Positions 35,046-43,672 are shown, counted from the first letter of the stretch. The stretch: DNA of 64,000 nt from an uncultured Tessaracoccus sp. (GCF_947286155.1 NZ_CAMYPD010000004.1:1-64000); one strand, 5' to 3'. The notes: generated by a model from the sequence alone, not told the origin. A program made the numbers and translations.

Positions 35046-35536
35046 CGCGCGTCGGCACTGCTTTCAGTAATTACCTCGACTTGCCCGCCGCCATCACGCT
35101 GCGGGAACTGCACGACGTAACCAAGGCCGACGACACGTTCAGTGGCCGCAAAGACTGGCACGGGCGCGTCACGCATCTGATGCGGAGGGATCGCCACGAC
35201 GAGGTCATCCGCACGATCGACCAAGCGATGCGGGGGGCGTTCCTCTCCCCCGACGCGCACCGGCTCATGGCCCATGCGCTGCATCAGATCGGCCGGGCCG
35301 ATCGGTCCCGGTTCCACATGTACCTCGCGACGACGGCCGTGGAGATCATCGTCGACTCGGGCAAGAGGACGGCGGATTCGCCTCGCAGGGTCCTACATGC
35401 AGCGGACGAGTACCCCGTGCTGCGTGAGCTGGGCCTGCGCTCGCGGTCATGCTGCATGCACGTCGACGGGAGCCGGTTCTTGGACGTGCACCAGCTCGAC
35501 GACGGCTCGGAGATGTGGTTCGAGGTGATCGCATGA
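35042..35536 (+). CDS. DUF4919-like protein
   Basis: The 164-residue protein has an N-terminal helical part (LMRRDRHDEVIRTIDQAMRG, LMAHALHQIGRADRSRFHMY). Its C-terminal part (IIVDSGKRTADSPRRVLHAA then EYPVLRELGL and FLDVHQLDDGSEMWFEV) follows the pattern of DUF4919 proteins (DSILxSGDGKS..A..V.sVDEEY.vL..LG...). Function is unknown. Its ATG overlaps the stop of the preceding frame (ATGA) and its stop overlaps the next ATG (ATGA). Confidence 0.55.
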   Translation: MTRVGTAFSNYLDLPAAITLRELHDVTKADDTFSGRKDWHGRVTHLMRRDRHDEVIRTIDQAMRGAFLSPDAHRLMAHALHQIGRADRSRFHMYLATTAVEIIVDSGKRTADSPRRVLHAADEYPVLRELGLRSRSCCMHVDGSRFLDVHQLDDGSEMWFEVIA

Positions 35537-36207
35537 GTTTCACCACCACGTACTCCATGACCAATCCCGCGATCCGCGTGGGCATGGCCGGCTCCCGGAC
35601 CCAGTCGCTCTCATTCACCGATTACATCGACTACGTCCGGCAGGTTCTTTCACACACTCCCCCGCCGCAACGCCTAGATTTCGGAGACTACGAAGTGGGT
35701 CTCGTTGATGATCCGGCTCAGCTCCAACAACTCATCACCCAGAAAGAGAGGGAAGCCGGCCTAGCGAGAGTAGTTGCAGGTTATGCCTGGCCATGGATCA
35801 GCAAGAAAGACAACACCAAGTTCGATATCGATCTCGGCCCCGGCGCAACATGGCAGTGGAACACAACCCCGGTTGATTGGGTGAATTCCCCAACGTCTGT
35901 GAATGAAGCCGGCTCTATTCACACCATTCAGGGCTATGACCTCAACTACGCGGGCGTCATCATCGGACGTGATTTGCGCTACGACGCGGACACGAAGCAA
36001 CTCTTCATCGATAGAAACAGCTACTTCGACGTCGCAGGCAAACGCAACAACACCATGGCCGGTGTCGAAACAACTGACGACATGCTGTTTCGGTACATCA
36101 CCAACATCTACACGGTGTTACTGACCCGTGGCATCAAAGGCACATTCATCCACGCGGTTGATCTGGGCTTACAGCAATACATCGGCAAGTTCCTGCCCAC
36201 ACTCTGA
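35533..36207 (+). pseudogene. DUF2075 helicase, 3' half joined to an unrelated start
   Basis: From about 35600 the frame encodes the end of a DUF2075 protein: TDYIDYVRQVLSHTPPPQRL, AGLARVVAGYAWPWISKKD, IHTIQGYDLNYAGVIIGRDL and YITNIYTVLLTRGIKGTFIH. The Walker motifs are absent. The first 15-20 residues (MSFTTTYSMTNPAIR) do not look like DUF2075 and come from another gene start. The missing front half is at 26236-27052. Together the two halves lack a middle piece that I estimate at 100-150 residues. The fragment converges with leuD, 14 bases away. Confidence 0.82.
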
Positions 36208-36221
36208 GCCATAAGCCCGCG

Positions 36222-36827
36222 TCAGTCGACCACCTTGGCAGGAAGCGTCGCGGGCTTGAACGCCGGCCGACGTTCCTCATATGCCGCGATGTCTGCGTCG
36301 TGTTGGAGGGTCATCGAGATGTCATCGAGCCCCTCCATGAGGCGGTAGCGCGTGAAGTCGTCGATCTCGAACTCGATCACCTCATCGCCGACGGTGAGTG
36401 TGCGGTCGACGAGGCTCACCTCGATCGTGGCGCCCGGGTTGGCTTCAATCCAGCTCCACAGATCCTGCACAGTCTCCTCAGGGACGACGCCGACGACGAG
36501 CCCGGCTTTGCCCGCGTTGTTTCGGAAGATGTCGCCGAAGCGGGAGCCGATGATCACCTTGAAGCCGTAGTTCTGCAACGCCCATACGGCGTGCTCACGC
36601 GACGAGCCGGTGCCGAAGTCTGGTCCTGGGATCAGGATGGTGCCGTTTTTGAACGCCTCCTGGTTCAGGACGAAGTCGGGGTCGTCGCGCCACGCGGCGA
36701 ACAGCCCGTCCTCGAAGCCGGTACGGGTGATGCGCTTCAGGTAGACGGCCGGGATGATTTGGTCGGTATCGACGTTGCTGCGGCGCAGCGGAACGGGGAC
36801 GCCGATGTGGGTAGAGAACTTGTCCAT
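36222..36827 (-). CDS. leuD: 3-isopropylmalate dehydratase small subunit
   Basis: The 201-residue protein has VPLRRSNVDTDQIIPAVYLK and the swivel-domain signature GPDFGTGSSREHAVWALQNY. With LeuC it isomerises 2- to 3-isopropylmalate in leucine synthesis. It lies 13 bases downstream of leuC in one operon. Confidence 0.95.
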   Translation of the reverse strand: MDKFSTHIGVPVPLRRSNVDTDQIIPAVYLKRITRTGFEDGLFAAWRDDPDFVLNQEAFKNGTILIPGPDFGTGSSREHAVWALQNYGFKVIIGSRFGDIFRNNAGKAGLVVGVVPEETVQDLWSWIEANPGATIEVSLVDRTLTVGDEVIEFEIDDFTRYRLMEGLDDISMTLQHDADIAAYEERRPAFKPATLPAKVVD

Positions 36828-36840
36828 GGGTGTTTCCTTC

Positions 36841-38238
36841 TCAGAGATCGGCTGGCGAGGACAGGTGGCCCGTCACTGCGGTGGCCGCGGCGACAGCTGG
36901 CGACACGAGGTGCGTGCGTCCGCCCTTGCCCTGGCGGCCCTCGAAGTTTCGGTTCGACGTGGATGCGGAGCGCTCCCCCGGGGCGAGCTGGTCGGGATTC
37001 ATGCCCAGGCACATCGAGCAGCCTGCGGCACGCCACTCCGCGCCGAACTCAAGGAAGATCTTGTCGAGCCCTTCCTCTTCGGCCTGCAGACGCACGCGCG
37101 CAGAGCCGGGAACGACGAGCATGCGCACGTCGTCGCTGATCTTCCGCCCCTTCAGCACTTCGGCAGCCAGACGAAGATCCTCGATGCGCCCGTTGGTGCA
37201 GGAACCGAGAAAGACGGTGTCGACCTTGATGTCGCGCATCTTCATACCGGGCGTGAGGTCCATGTAATCGAGGGCGCGGCGCACCGTCGTCTTGTCGATC
37301 TCGGACTTGAAGTCCTCCGGCGACGGCACCGCTCCCCCGAGCTCCACGCCTTGCCCGGGGTTGGTTCCCCAGGTGACAAACGGCGTGAGCTTGGTGGCGT
37401 CGATGTGAATCTCGCGGTCAAATTCGGCGTCGTCGTCAGTGCGCAGGCTCTTCCAATACTCGACGGCCGCATCCCACTCCGCGCCCTCAGGGGCGTGGGG
37501 GCGGCCCGCGATGTACTCGAACGTCGTCTCATCGGGCGCGATCATGCCCGCCTTCGCGCCCCACTCGATCGACATGTTGCAGATCGTCATCCGCCCTTCC
37601 ATGGACAGCGACTCGATCGTCGAACCTCGATACTCGACGATGTACCCCTGACCACCGCCGGTGCCCACCTTCGCGATGAGCGCGAGCACAATGTCTTTCG
37701 CGGTGACCCCATCGGGGAGCTCTCCGTCGATGTTCACGGCCATCGTCTTGAGTGCCTTCTGCGGCAGCGTCTGGGTGGCGAGCACGTGCTCCACTTCCGA
37801 CGTGCCGATCCCGAATGCGAGCGCCCCGAACGCGCCATGCGTCGACGTGTGCGAGTCGCCGCACACGATCGTCATGCCCGGCTGCGTGAGCCCAAGCTGA
37901 GGCCCGACGACGTGGACGATGCCCTGATCTTTGTCCCCCAACGAATGGAGCCGGACGCCGAAGTCCTCCGCATTGCGCCGCAACGTCTCAACCTGGGTGC
38001 GGCTCGTCGGATCCGCGATGGGTTTGAGGATGTCCACCGTGGGCGTGTTGTGATCTTCAGTGGCGAGCGTGAGGTCGGGACGTCGCACCTTGCGCCCAGC
38101 AAGGCGAAGCCCCTCGAATGCCTGGGGGCTGGTCACTTCGTGCACCAGGTGAAGGTCGATGTAGAGCAGATCTGGCTCGTCATCGACGGAACGCGCGACA
38201 TGCGCGTCCCACACCTTCTGGCTGAGAGTCTTGCCCAT
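36841..38238 (-). CDS. leuC: 3-isopropylmalate dehydratase large subunit
   Basis: This 465-residue aconitase-family enzyme has IVCGDSHTSTHGAFGALAFG, the cluster cysteine motif FLGSCTNGR and the AGCSMCLGMNPD pair of cluster cysteines. I chose the ATG at 38238 (MGKTLSQKVWDAH), which has GGAAGG at good distance. It forms an operon with leuD and is divergent from an IclR-type regulator. Confidence 0.95.
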   Translation of the reverse strand: MGKTLSQKVWDAHVARSVDDEPDLLYIDLHLVHEVTSPQAFEGLRLAGRKVRRPDLTLATEDHNTPTVDILKPIADPTSRTQVETLRRNAEDFGVRLHSLGDKDQGIVHVVGPQLGLTQPGMTIVCGDSHTSTHGAFGALAFGIGTSEVEHVLATQTLPQKALKTMAVNIDGELPDGVTAKDIVLALIAKVGTGGGQGYIVEYRGSTIESLSMEGRMTICNMSIEWGAKAGMIAPDETTFEYIAGRPHAPEGAEWDAAVEYWKSLRTDDDAEFDREIHIDATKLTPFVTWGTNPGQGVELGGAVPSPEDFKSEIDKTTVRRALDYMDLTPGMKMRDIKVDTVFLGSCTNGRIEDLRLAAEVLKGRKISDDVRMLVVPGSARVRLQAEEEGLDKIFLEFGAEWRAAGCSMCLGMNPDQLAPGERSASTSNRNFEGRQGKGGRTHLVSPAVAAATAVTGHLSSPADL

Positions 38239-38268
38239 GAAATCACCTTCCGATAACGCGTACACCAC

Positions 38269-38286
38269 TACTGTTACTTAACGGTA
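38269..38286. promoter_or_regulatory. Palindromic operator candidate between leuC and the IclR gene
   Basis: TACTGTTACTTAACGGTA is 18 bases long and symmetric at 14 positions. It lies 31 bases upstream of leuC and 49 bases upstream of the divergent IclR gene, the expected place for a shared operator. Confidence 0.5.
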
Positions 38287-38334
38287 GGCGGCGCAAACTT
38301 GCAGTCCGTATCCTGATATAGCTAGTCTCAGCAT

Positions 38335-39063
38335 ATGGACGAAACTAGCAGTGGAGTGGGCGTACTCGACAAGGCAGCTGCCGTGTTGAGCGCCCTCGAA
38401 CGCCAGCCCCTCACGTTGGCGGGCCTCGTAACGGCGACGGGTCTCGCGCGCCCCACCGCGCACCGGCTCGCCGTGGCGCTCGAATTCCACCGATTCGTGG
38501 GCCGCGACCTTCAGGGCCGCTTCGTACTCGGCCCTCGACTCATGGAACTCGCCGACTCCGCCGGGGAAGATCCTCTCCTCTCTACCGCCGGGCCCATCCT
38601 CACCCGTCTGCGCGACATCACCGGCGAATCGGCGCAGTTGTTCCGACGCCAGGGCGACGTGCGCGTGTGCGTGGCCGCCGTCGAACGCCCACAAGGCCTG
38701 CGCGACACCGTGCCGCTCGGCGCCCAGCTCTCCATGAAGGCTGGGTCTGCCGCTCAGGTGCTGCTGGCGTGGGAAAACCCAGAGAGCATTCAGGCCCTTC
38801 TCGAGGGTGCGAGCTTCACCCAGTCAATGCTGCACACCGTCCGACGTCGCGGCTGGGCCCAGTCGGTGGCTGAGCGAGAGCCAGGGGTGGCGAGCGTCTC
38901 CGCCCCGGTGCTGGCTCCGTCGGGAAAAATCATTGCCGCAGTCTCGTGTTCCGGGCCAATCGAGCGCCTGTCCCGCTACCCTGGCCGGCTCCACGGCGCA
39001 GCTGTCATGGCCGCCGCCGAGCGCCTGAGCGAGGTGCTGAAACGCTCTGGCACCGGCGATTGA
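38335..39063 (+). CDS. ndgR: IclR-family regulator (NdgR-like), divergent from leuCD
   Basis: The 242-residue protein has the winged helix VLDKAAAVLSALERQPLTLA / GLVTATGLARPTAHRLAVAL and the IclR effector domain (DTVPLGAQLSMKAGSAAQVL, VASVSAPVLAPSGKIIAAVS). In Streptomyces and Corynebacterium the regulator next to leuCD is NdgR/LtbR, which represses leuCD and affects amino-acid genes. The same arrangement here supports that role. Confidence 0.87.
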   Translation: MDETSSGVGVLDKAAAVLSALERQPLTLAGLVTATGLARPTAHRLAVALEFHRFVGRDLQGRFVLGPRLMELADSAGEDPLLSTAGPILTRLRDITGESAQLFRRQGDVRVCVAAVERPQGLRDTVPLGAQLSMKAGSAAQVLLAWENPESIQALLEGASFTQSMLHTVRRRGWAQSVAEREPGVASVSAPVLAPSGKIIAAVSCSGPIERLSRYPGRLHGAAVMAAAERLSEVLKRSGTGD

Positions 39064-39071
39064 ACCTGAGT

Positions 39072-39115
39072 AAGCAAAATGCCTAGCCAAACTTGATTGG
39101 CTAGGCATTTTGCTT
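39072..39115. terminator. Bidirectional terminator between ndgR and the tRNA genes
   Basis: AAGCAAAATGCCTAGCCAA (39072-39090) and its exact complement (39097-39115) form a perfect 19-bp stem with the 6-base loop ACTTGA. Both strands end in TTTTGCTT. It therefore ends ndgR on the plus strand and the tRNA transcript on the minus strand. Its last base is also the final A of the tRNA-Glu CCA end. Confidence 0.85.
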
Positions 39116-39117
39116 GG

Positions 39118-39190
39118 TAGCCCCGACGGGATTTGAACCCGCGCTACCGCCTTGAGAGGGCGGCGTGCTGGACCGCTACACAACGGGGCC
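39118..39190 (-). tRNA. tRNA-Glu (anticodon CTC)
   Basis: The minus strand folds into a cloverleaf: acceptor GGCCCCG/CGGGGCT (one G-T pair), anticodon stem CCGCC/GGCGG with loop CTCTCAA and so anticodon CTC, and T arm with loop TTCAAAT. The discriminator is A. CCA is encoded next (39117-39115). Confidence 0.95.
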
Positions 39191-39216
39191 GAAGCAGGTG
39201 GAGAATCGCTTCTCCG

Positions 39217-39288
39217 CAGGGGTACCAGGACTCGAACCTGGACTAACTGAACCAGAATCAGTCGGGCTGCCAATTACCCCATACCCCT
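39217..39288 (-). tRNA. tRNA-Gln (anticodon CTG)
   Basis: The minus strand has acceptor AGGGGTA/TACCCCT, anticodon stem ACTGA/TCAGT with loop TTCTGGT giving anticodon CTG, and a T arm with loop TTCGAGT. The discriminator is G and CCA is not encoded. It is transcribed together with tRNA-Glu, 26 bases downstream. Confidence 0.95.
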
Positions 39289-39317
39289 AGGTTACTGGTG
39301 CGTTGGCACGTCGACAG

Positions 39318-39347
39318 ACTCTACACGACGAAATCGCGGCGATGCAA
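39318..39347 (-). promoter_or_regulatory. Promoter of the tRNA-Gln/tRNA-Glu pair
   Basis: On the minus strand TTGCAT (39347-39342) and TAGAGT (39323-39318) are 18 bases apart. The -10 box is 29 bases before the mature 5' end of tRNA-Gln. The promoter starts two bases after the stop codon of the CPBP gene. Confidence 0.55.
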
Positions 39348-39349
39348 CA

Positions 39350-40279
39350 TCACGGAGTCCGCGTCGCGAGGTGCATACGACGAGCTATCCACCCGGCGAC
39401 GAGCGCGAATAGTACGAAGGTCAACATGTCCCACCCAGCCTTGGCCCAGGTGATCTCCTGCACCGCACGAATCTCGGCCACACTCGTAGTGAAAATGGCG
39501 TATCCGAACGCCCCCAAATTGTTCACGACGTGCGCCGCGATGCCCGCTTCCAAGCCGCCCGTCCACAGCACGAGCACCCCAGACACCAATCCGAAGGCCA
39601 GCCGGTGCGCAAACAGCGCCGGATTCTGGAGCCCATGCATGAAGGCGAAGATCAGCGACGAGGCCACCACGCCAACCCACACCCTCCCCGCCATCGAGCC
39701 GAACGCCTGCAACAGGTAGCCGCGGAAGAACACCTCCTCCGCGAGTGCTTGCAGTGGAGACGACAACAGCACCACGAGCACGAACCAACCCGCGTTCGAC
39801 TGCCCTGAGTTGAACTGCGGCATGCCTTGCCAGAGAAACGACGCCCACAGCATGGCGTTCAGCAGCACCACCGCGACGAGGAACGTCGCGAGCAAATACC
39901 GCCACCGCATGCCCGGTTGCACGGAGAAAGTCCACTCCCCCGCTCGACCATGCACGAACCGCGCCACCACCAGCGCCACGAGCGTGAGCGAGGCCAGGGC
40001 GAGATGTCCGGCGAGCAGCCCTTCCGGGATTTCATAGGCGCGCGCCCACTTGGCATACGTCGCAAAATCGTGCACGCCACGAGCCCGAGCGCCGACGAAG
40101 AGCACCACCTGCTGCACGACCGGGAGCAGCACCACGTAGCCGCAAAACGCCAACAGGATGCCCATCATCGCCCGGAACGGCTCGACAGGCTGCAGCGCGA
40201 GCGCGTAAGGCACGTCGGACGGCGGATCTTCCGGTGCCCCGCGGTGCAGCAGCGTCGGGGCCTGGCTGGGGTGACTCAC
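39350..40279 (-). CDS. CPBP (Abi) family intramembrane metalloprotease
   Basis: The 309-residue protein has about eight membrane segments and the CPBP motifs EEVFFRGYLL (E181, E182, R186), FAFMHG and HVVNN. These form the glutamate/histidine active site of the Rce1/CPBP proteases. The substrate is unknown. Its start overlaps the FAH-family stop (ATGA), making it the last gene of a three-gene operon. Confidence 0.88.
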   Translation of the reverse strand: MSHPSQAPTLLHRGAPEDPPSDVPYALALQPVEPFRAMMGILLAFCGYVVLLPVVQQVVLFVGARARGVHDFATYAKWARAYEIPEGLLAGHLALASLTLVALVVARFVHGRAGEWTFSVQPGMRWRYLLATFLVAVVLLNAMLWASFLWQGMPQFNSGQSNAGWFVLVVLLSSPLQALAEEVFFRGYLLQAFGSMAGRVWVGVVASSLIFAFMHGLQNPALFAHRLAFGLVSGVLVLWTGGLEAGIAAHVVNNLGAFGYAIFTTSVAEIRAVQEITWAKAGWDMLTFVLFALVAGWIARRMHLATRTP

Positions 40280-41079
40280 TCGTCGGCGACCGGATTACTC
40301 AACGTGCCGAGCCCGTCGATGGTGATGCTGACCTCGTCGCCGGCGTGCATATCGCCGACGCCTGCCGGGGTGCCGGTGAGGATGAGGTCACCCGGCAGCA
40401 GGGTGATCGACTTCGTGAGCTCGACGACGATGTCGGTGATGCCGCGCATCATGTCGCGTGTGTTGCCGTCTTGGCGAAGCTCGTCGCCGACGACGGTCTG
40501 GACGCTGAGCTGCGAGGCCTCCTCAATGCTGAGGTGCGTGTTGATCCACGGGCCGAGTGGCAGGAACGTGTCGGCTCCCTTCGCGCGCCACCACTGATTG
40601 TCGCTGCGTTGCCAGTCGCGGGCGGTCACATCGTTGGCGATGGTGTACCCGAAGATGACATCCTTCACGCGCTCCGCGGGCACTTCCTTGCAGAACCGAC
40701 CAATGACGATCGCGAGCTCACCCTCGTAGCTCATTTCGGCGCAGCCGGCGGGCTTAATGATGCTCTCGCCTGGGCCGATCACCGTCGTGTTCGGCTTGAA
40801 GAATGCCAACAACTCCGACGGTGCCTCGCCGCCCATTTCCTGCACGTGATCGGCGTAGTTCTTGCCGATGCCGATGATCTTGCTACGCGGAATCACCGGC
40901 GAGAGCAGGCGTACGTCGTCGAGGTGGAACCGCTCCCCCGTGTAGTTCACGGGCACCCCGGCTAGCGGGTCTGCGGTGAGCGAGGCGATCGTGTCGGGAT
41001 GGTCGCCGTCGTCGACCGCCAACTCGATGATGCCGTAAGTGGGCTCCATACCGTCGCGGGTGAATCGTGCAATGCGCAT
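40276..41079 (-). CDS. Fumarylacetoacetate hydrolase family protein
   Basis: The 267-residue protein has the FAH fold signature KIIGIGKNYADHVQEMGGEA, the metal-binding EGELAIVIG and the YTIANDVTARDWQ loop. Family members hydrolyse or decarboxylate acylpyruvates and related diketo acids, and the substrate here is not evident. It lies 4 bases downstream of the GATase gene. Confidence 0.87.
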   Translation of the reverse strand: MRIARFTRDGMEPTYGIIELAVDDGDHPDTIASLTADPLAGVPVNYTGERFHLDDVRLLSPVIPRSKIIGIGKNYADHVQEMGGEAPSELLAFFKPNTTVIGPGESIIKPAGCAEMSYEGELAIVIGRFCKEVPAERVKDVIFGYTIANDVTARDWQRSDNQWWRAKGADTFLPLGPWINTHLSIEEASQLSVQTVVGDELRQDGNTRDMMRGITDIVVELTKSITLLPGDLILTGTPAGVGDMHAGDEVSITIDGLGTLSNPVADE

Positions 41080-41083
41080 GGGC

Positions 41084-41815
41084 TCAGCCTATCGTCCCGG
41101 CGCGTGCAGCCACAGCCACGAGAAATTGCTCGGCCAAGCGCCGCCCGGCGAGCGCCACCTGCGCATCCACGGCCTCCATTTCGCGCCGGATCGCCGCGCC
41201 GTCGCCGCCATGCCCGTTCGTCCACAGTTCCATACGCTCGGGCGACACCTCGGGATGAAACTGCACACCGACAGCCGAGCCGATGCGCATCGCCTGCACT
41301 GCACAGCGCGCCGACGACGCAAGCAGCGAGGCGCCGTCGGGGATGCGTGTGACGGCGTCGTTGTGGGATTCCGCGACGATACTCGCGCCGGCACGTGCGA
41401 GCTCGCCCACCAGCGGGTCCGACACTGCCTGCTCGCTCCAGACAACTTCCGCCGCGCCTTCTTCGTCGCGCCCGGCAGCAGGCGCCTGCACCTCGCCACC
41501 GAACTCGCGGGCGAGGATCTGGTGCCCGAGGCAGATACCGAGTGTGGGAACGTCCGCGTCGACCGCACGCCGCAGCATGCGCATCACCATCGGCAGCCAG
41601 GGCGAGGCAGCATCGTCGAGGGCGTTCGCTCGGCCTCCGAGGACGATGAGGCCGTCCGCGAGCTCGGTCTGGAACGCGTCGAGCTGCTCCCACACGCGCC
41701 GCACGTCGAGCTTCGCGCCTATGCGGAGCCAGGGTTCAAACCGGTCGAGCGGGCAGAGCTCGTCGAGTTCCAGCACGGTGATGTGCGGCGATGCGCTGCG
41801 GGAAGAGTTGGGCAT
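41084..41815 (-). CDS. Class I glutamine amidotransferase-like protein
   Basis: The 243-residue protein has the triad of class I amidotransferases: C95 in LGICLGHQIL, and the His and Glu in GVQFHPEVS. The start is set at 41815 (MPNSSRSASPHITVLELDEL); the longer frame lies in the leuB promoter region. A free-standing GATase of this kind is often a gamma-glutamyl hydrolase or a GMP synthase paralogue. It leads the operon with the FAH and CPBP genes and is divergent from leuB. Confidence 0.83.
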   Translation of the reverse strand: MPNSSRSASPHITVLELDELCPLDRFEPWLRIGAKLDVRRVWEQLDAFQTELADGLIVLGGRANALDDAASPWLPMVMRMLRRAVDADVPTLGICLGHQILAREFGGEVQAPAAGRDEEGAAEVVWSEQAVSDPLVGELARAGASIVAESHNDAVTRIPDGASLLASSARCAVQAMRIGSAVGVQFHPEVSPERMELWTNGHGGDGAAIRREMEAVDAQVALAGRRLAEQFLVAVAARAGTIG

Positions 41816-41903
41816 GCCTCGAACGGTAGACCATCGCTGGCCAGATCGCCCAGGTGATGAAACGGCGTGGGCAGGCGGCGCGCCGGTGGCTAGTGTGGCA
41901 GGC

Positions 41904-42953
41904 ATGACGCGCAAGAACATCGCAGTGATTGGCGGGGACGGCATCGGCCCCGAGGTGACCACCGAAGCACTCAAGGTGCTGCACGCCGCAGCGCCTGACG
42001 CATTCAACTGCACGCACTACGACCTTGGCGCGGAGCGCTGGCAGCGCACCGGCGAGGTGCTTCCCGACTCCGTGCTCGACGAGCTGCGCGGCGCAGACGC
42101 GATCGTGCTGGGCGCGGTGGGCGCGGCTCCCGGATCGAAGGCGATCCCGTCGGGGCTCCTGGAACGCGGGTTGTTGCTGCGCCTGCGCTTCGCGTTCGAC
42201 CACGCCGTGAACCTGCGCCCCTCCACCCTCTATCCGGGGGTGCCGACGCCGCTCGCACCCGAGGTGGTGGAAGGCAAACAGGTCGATTTCGTGGTGGTGC
42301 GCGAGGGCACCGAGGGCCTGTACTGCGGCAACGGCGGCGCGGTGCGCGTCGGCACGCCGCATGAAATCGCCACCGAAGTGAGCGTGAATACCGCCTACGG
42401 TGTGGAGCGCGTGGTGCGCGACGCGTACGAGCGGGCCAGCCGTCGTCGGGGGAAGCTGACGCTGCTCCACAAGCACAACGTGCTCGTCAACGCGGGCAAG
42501 CTCTGGAACCGTGTCGTCGCTGAGATCGGCGAGGAGTTCCCCAACGTCGAGACGAACTATCTGCACATCGACGCGGCCATGATCGCGCTGGTGAAGGATC
42601 CGGCGCAGTTCGACGTGATCGTCACCGACAACCTGTTCGGCGACATCGTCACCGACCTCGCCGCCGCCGTCACCGGTGGCATCGGGCTCGCCGCCAGCGC
42701 AAATATCAACCCGTCGCGCGAATTCCCGAGCATGTTTGAGCCCGTCCACGGTTCGGCACCCGACATTGCAGGCCAGGGCATCGCCGACCCGACCGCAGCC
42801 ATCTCCTCGATGGCACTGCTGCTCGATCACCTGGGCAAACACGAACAAGCGGCGCGCGTGCAAGCCGCCGTCGCAGAAGATATCAGCGAACGCGGAGCAG
42901 GCCCGGTGCGCACCACCGAGGTCGGCGACCGCATCGCAGGAAGGATCGCATGA
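41904..42953 (+). CDS. leuB: 3-isopropylmalate dehydrogenase
   Basis: The 349-residue enzyme oxidises and decarboxylates 3-isopropylmalate in leucine synthesis. It starts MTRKNIAVIGGDGIGPEVTT and has the substrate loop LLLRLRFAFDHAVNLRP and the metal/NAD region VTDNLFGDIVTDLAAAVTGG, with HGSAPDIAGQGIADP at the C-terminal cofactor site. ATG at 41904 is chosen because upstream sequence lies within the divergent GATase gene. The following SDR gene overlaps by ATGA. Confidence 0.95.
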   Translation: MTRKNIAVIGGDGIGPEVTTEALKVLHAAAPDAFNCTHYDLGAERWQRTGEVLPDSVLDELRGADAIVLGAVGAAPGSKAIPSGLLERGLLLRLRFAFDHAVNLRPSTLYPGVPTPLAPEVVEGKQVDFVVVREGTEGLYCGNGGAVRVGTPHEIATEVSVNTAYGVERVVRDAYERASRRRGKLTLLHKHNVLVNAGKLWNRVVAEIGEEFPNVETNYLHIDAAMIALVKDPAQFDVIVTDNLFGDIVTDLAAAVTGGIGLAASANINPSREFPSMFEPVHGSAPDIAGQGIADPTAAISSMALLLDHLGKHEQAARVQAAVAEDISERGAGPVRTTEVGDRIAGRIA

Positions 42954-43633
42954 AACCCGTCGCAGTCATCACCGGAGCCTCGCGCGGCATCGGCGCAGCC
43001 ATCGCCCGCGAACTCGTACGCACGCACCACATTTTCGTCGGCGGCACCAACCCCGAGAGCGTGCTGAAGGTCGTCGACGAGTTGGACGACGCCTCGCCGT
43101 TCGTCGCCGACCTCAACGACGACGCCGCACTCGCCGCGGCTGCGGAGCAGGTGGAGCGCTGCGACGTGCTCATCCACAGCGCCGGCATCGAAGCGTCCAA
43201 GCCCATCGCGGAGACCACGCGCGACGACTTCCGGCAGATCTTCGAGATCAATCTGTTCGCCGTCGCCCAGCTCACCACGCTGCTGCTGCCCAAGCTGCGG
43301 GAAGCCCGCGGCCATGTGTTCACCATCAACTCCGGCATGGGCATACGCTCCCGAGCGAACGGCGCACTCTACAGCGGCTCGAAGTTCGCGCTGCGCGCCT
43401 TCACCGACGCGCTGCGCGAGGAGGAACGCGGCACCATTCGCGTAACCTCGATCCACCCCGGACGCGTCGACACCGACATGCAGCGCGCCATGCAGGAGCG
43501 CGACGGCAACCCGTACCGGCAGGACAAGTACATTCGCCCGGGCGCCATCGCCGATCTCGTCCGACTCGCCGTCGACGCGACGCCCGAGGCAATGATCGAA
43601 TATCTCGAAGTGCGCCCGGTCGCCACGTCGTAG
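42950..43633 (+). CDS. Short-chain dehydrogenase/reductase
   Basis: The 227-residue protein has the NAD(P) fold motif TGASRGIG, the catalytic Ser in INSGMGI and the YSGSK (YxxxK) pair. It is a classical SDR; the substrate is unknown. It overlaps leuB by ATGA, so it is made together with it, but no leucine-pathway role is known for it. Confidence 0.88.
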   Translation: MKPVAVITGASRGIGAAIARELVRTHHIFVGGTNPESVLKVVDELDDASPFVADLNDDAALAAAAEQVERCDVLIHSAGIEASKPIAETTRDDFRQIFEINLFAVAQLTTLLLPKLREARGHVFTINSGMGIRSRANGALYSGSKFALRAFTDALREEERGTIRVTSIHPGRVDTDMQRAMQERDGNPYRQDKYIRPGAIADLVRLAVDATPEAMIEYLEVRPVATS

Positions 43634-43651
43634 CAGGCGAGCCGCGGCTGA

Positions 43652-43672
43652 CTACTCGGTTTCGCCTGCCAC
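43652..43672 (+). repeat. Copy of the flotillin gene 3' end
   Basis: Twenty-one bases here (CTACTCGGTTTCGCCTGCCA plus C) are identical to 44774-44794, which contain the stop codon of the flotillin gene. The preceding 11 bases match at 8 positions. The two copies bracket 1.1 kb holding a small membrane gene and an IS30 remnant. Confidence 0.8.
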
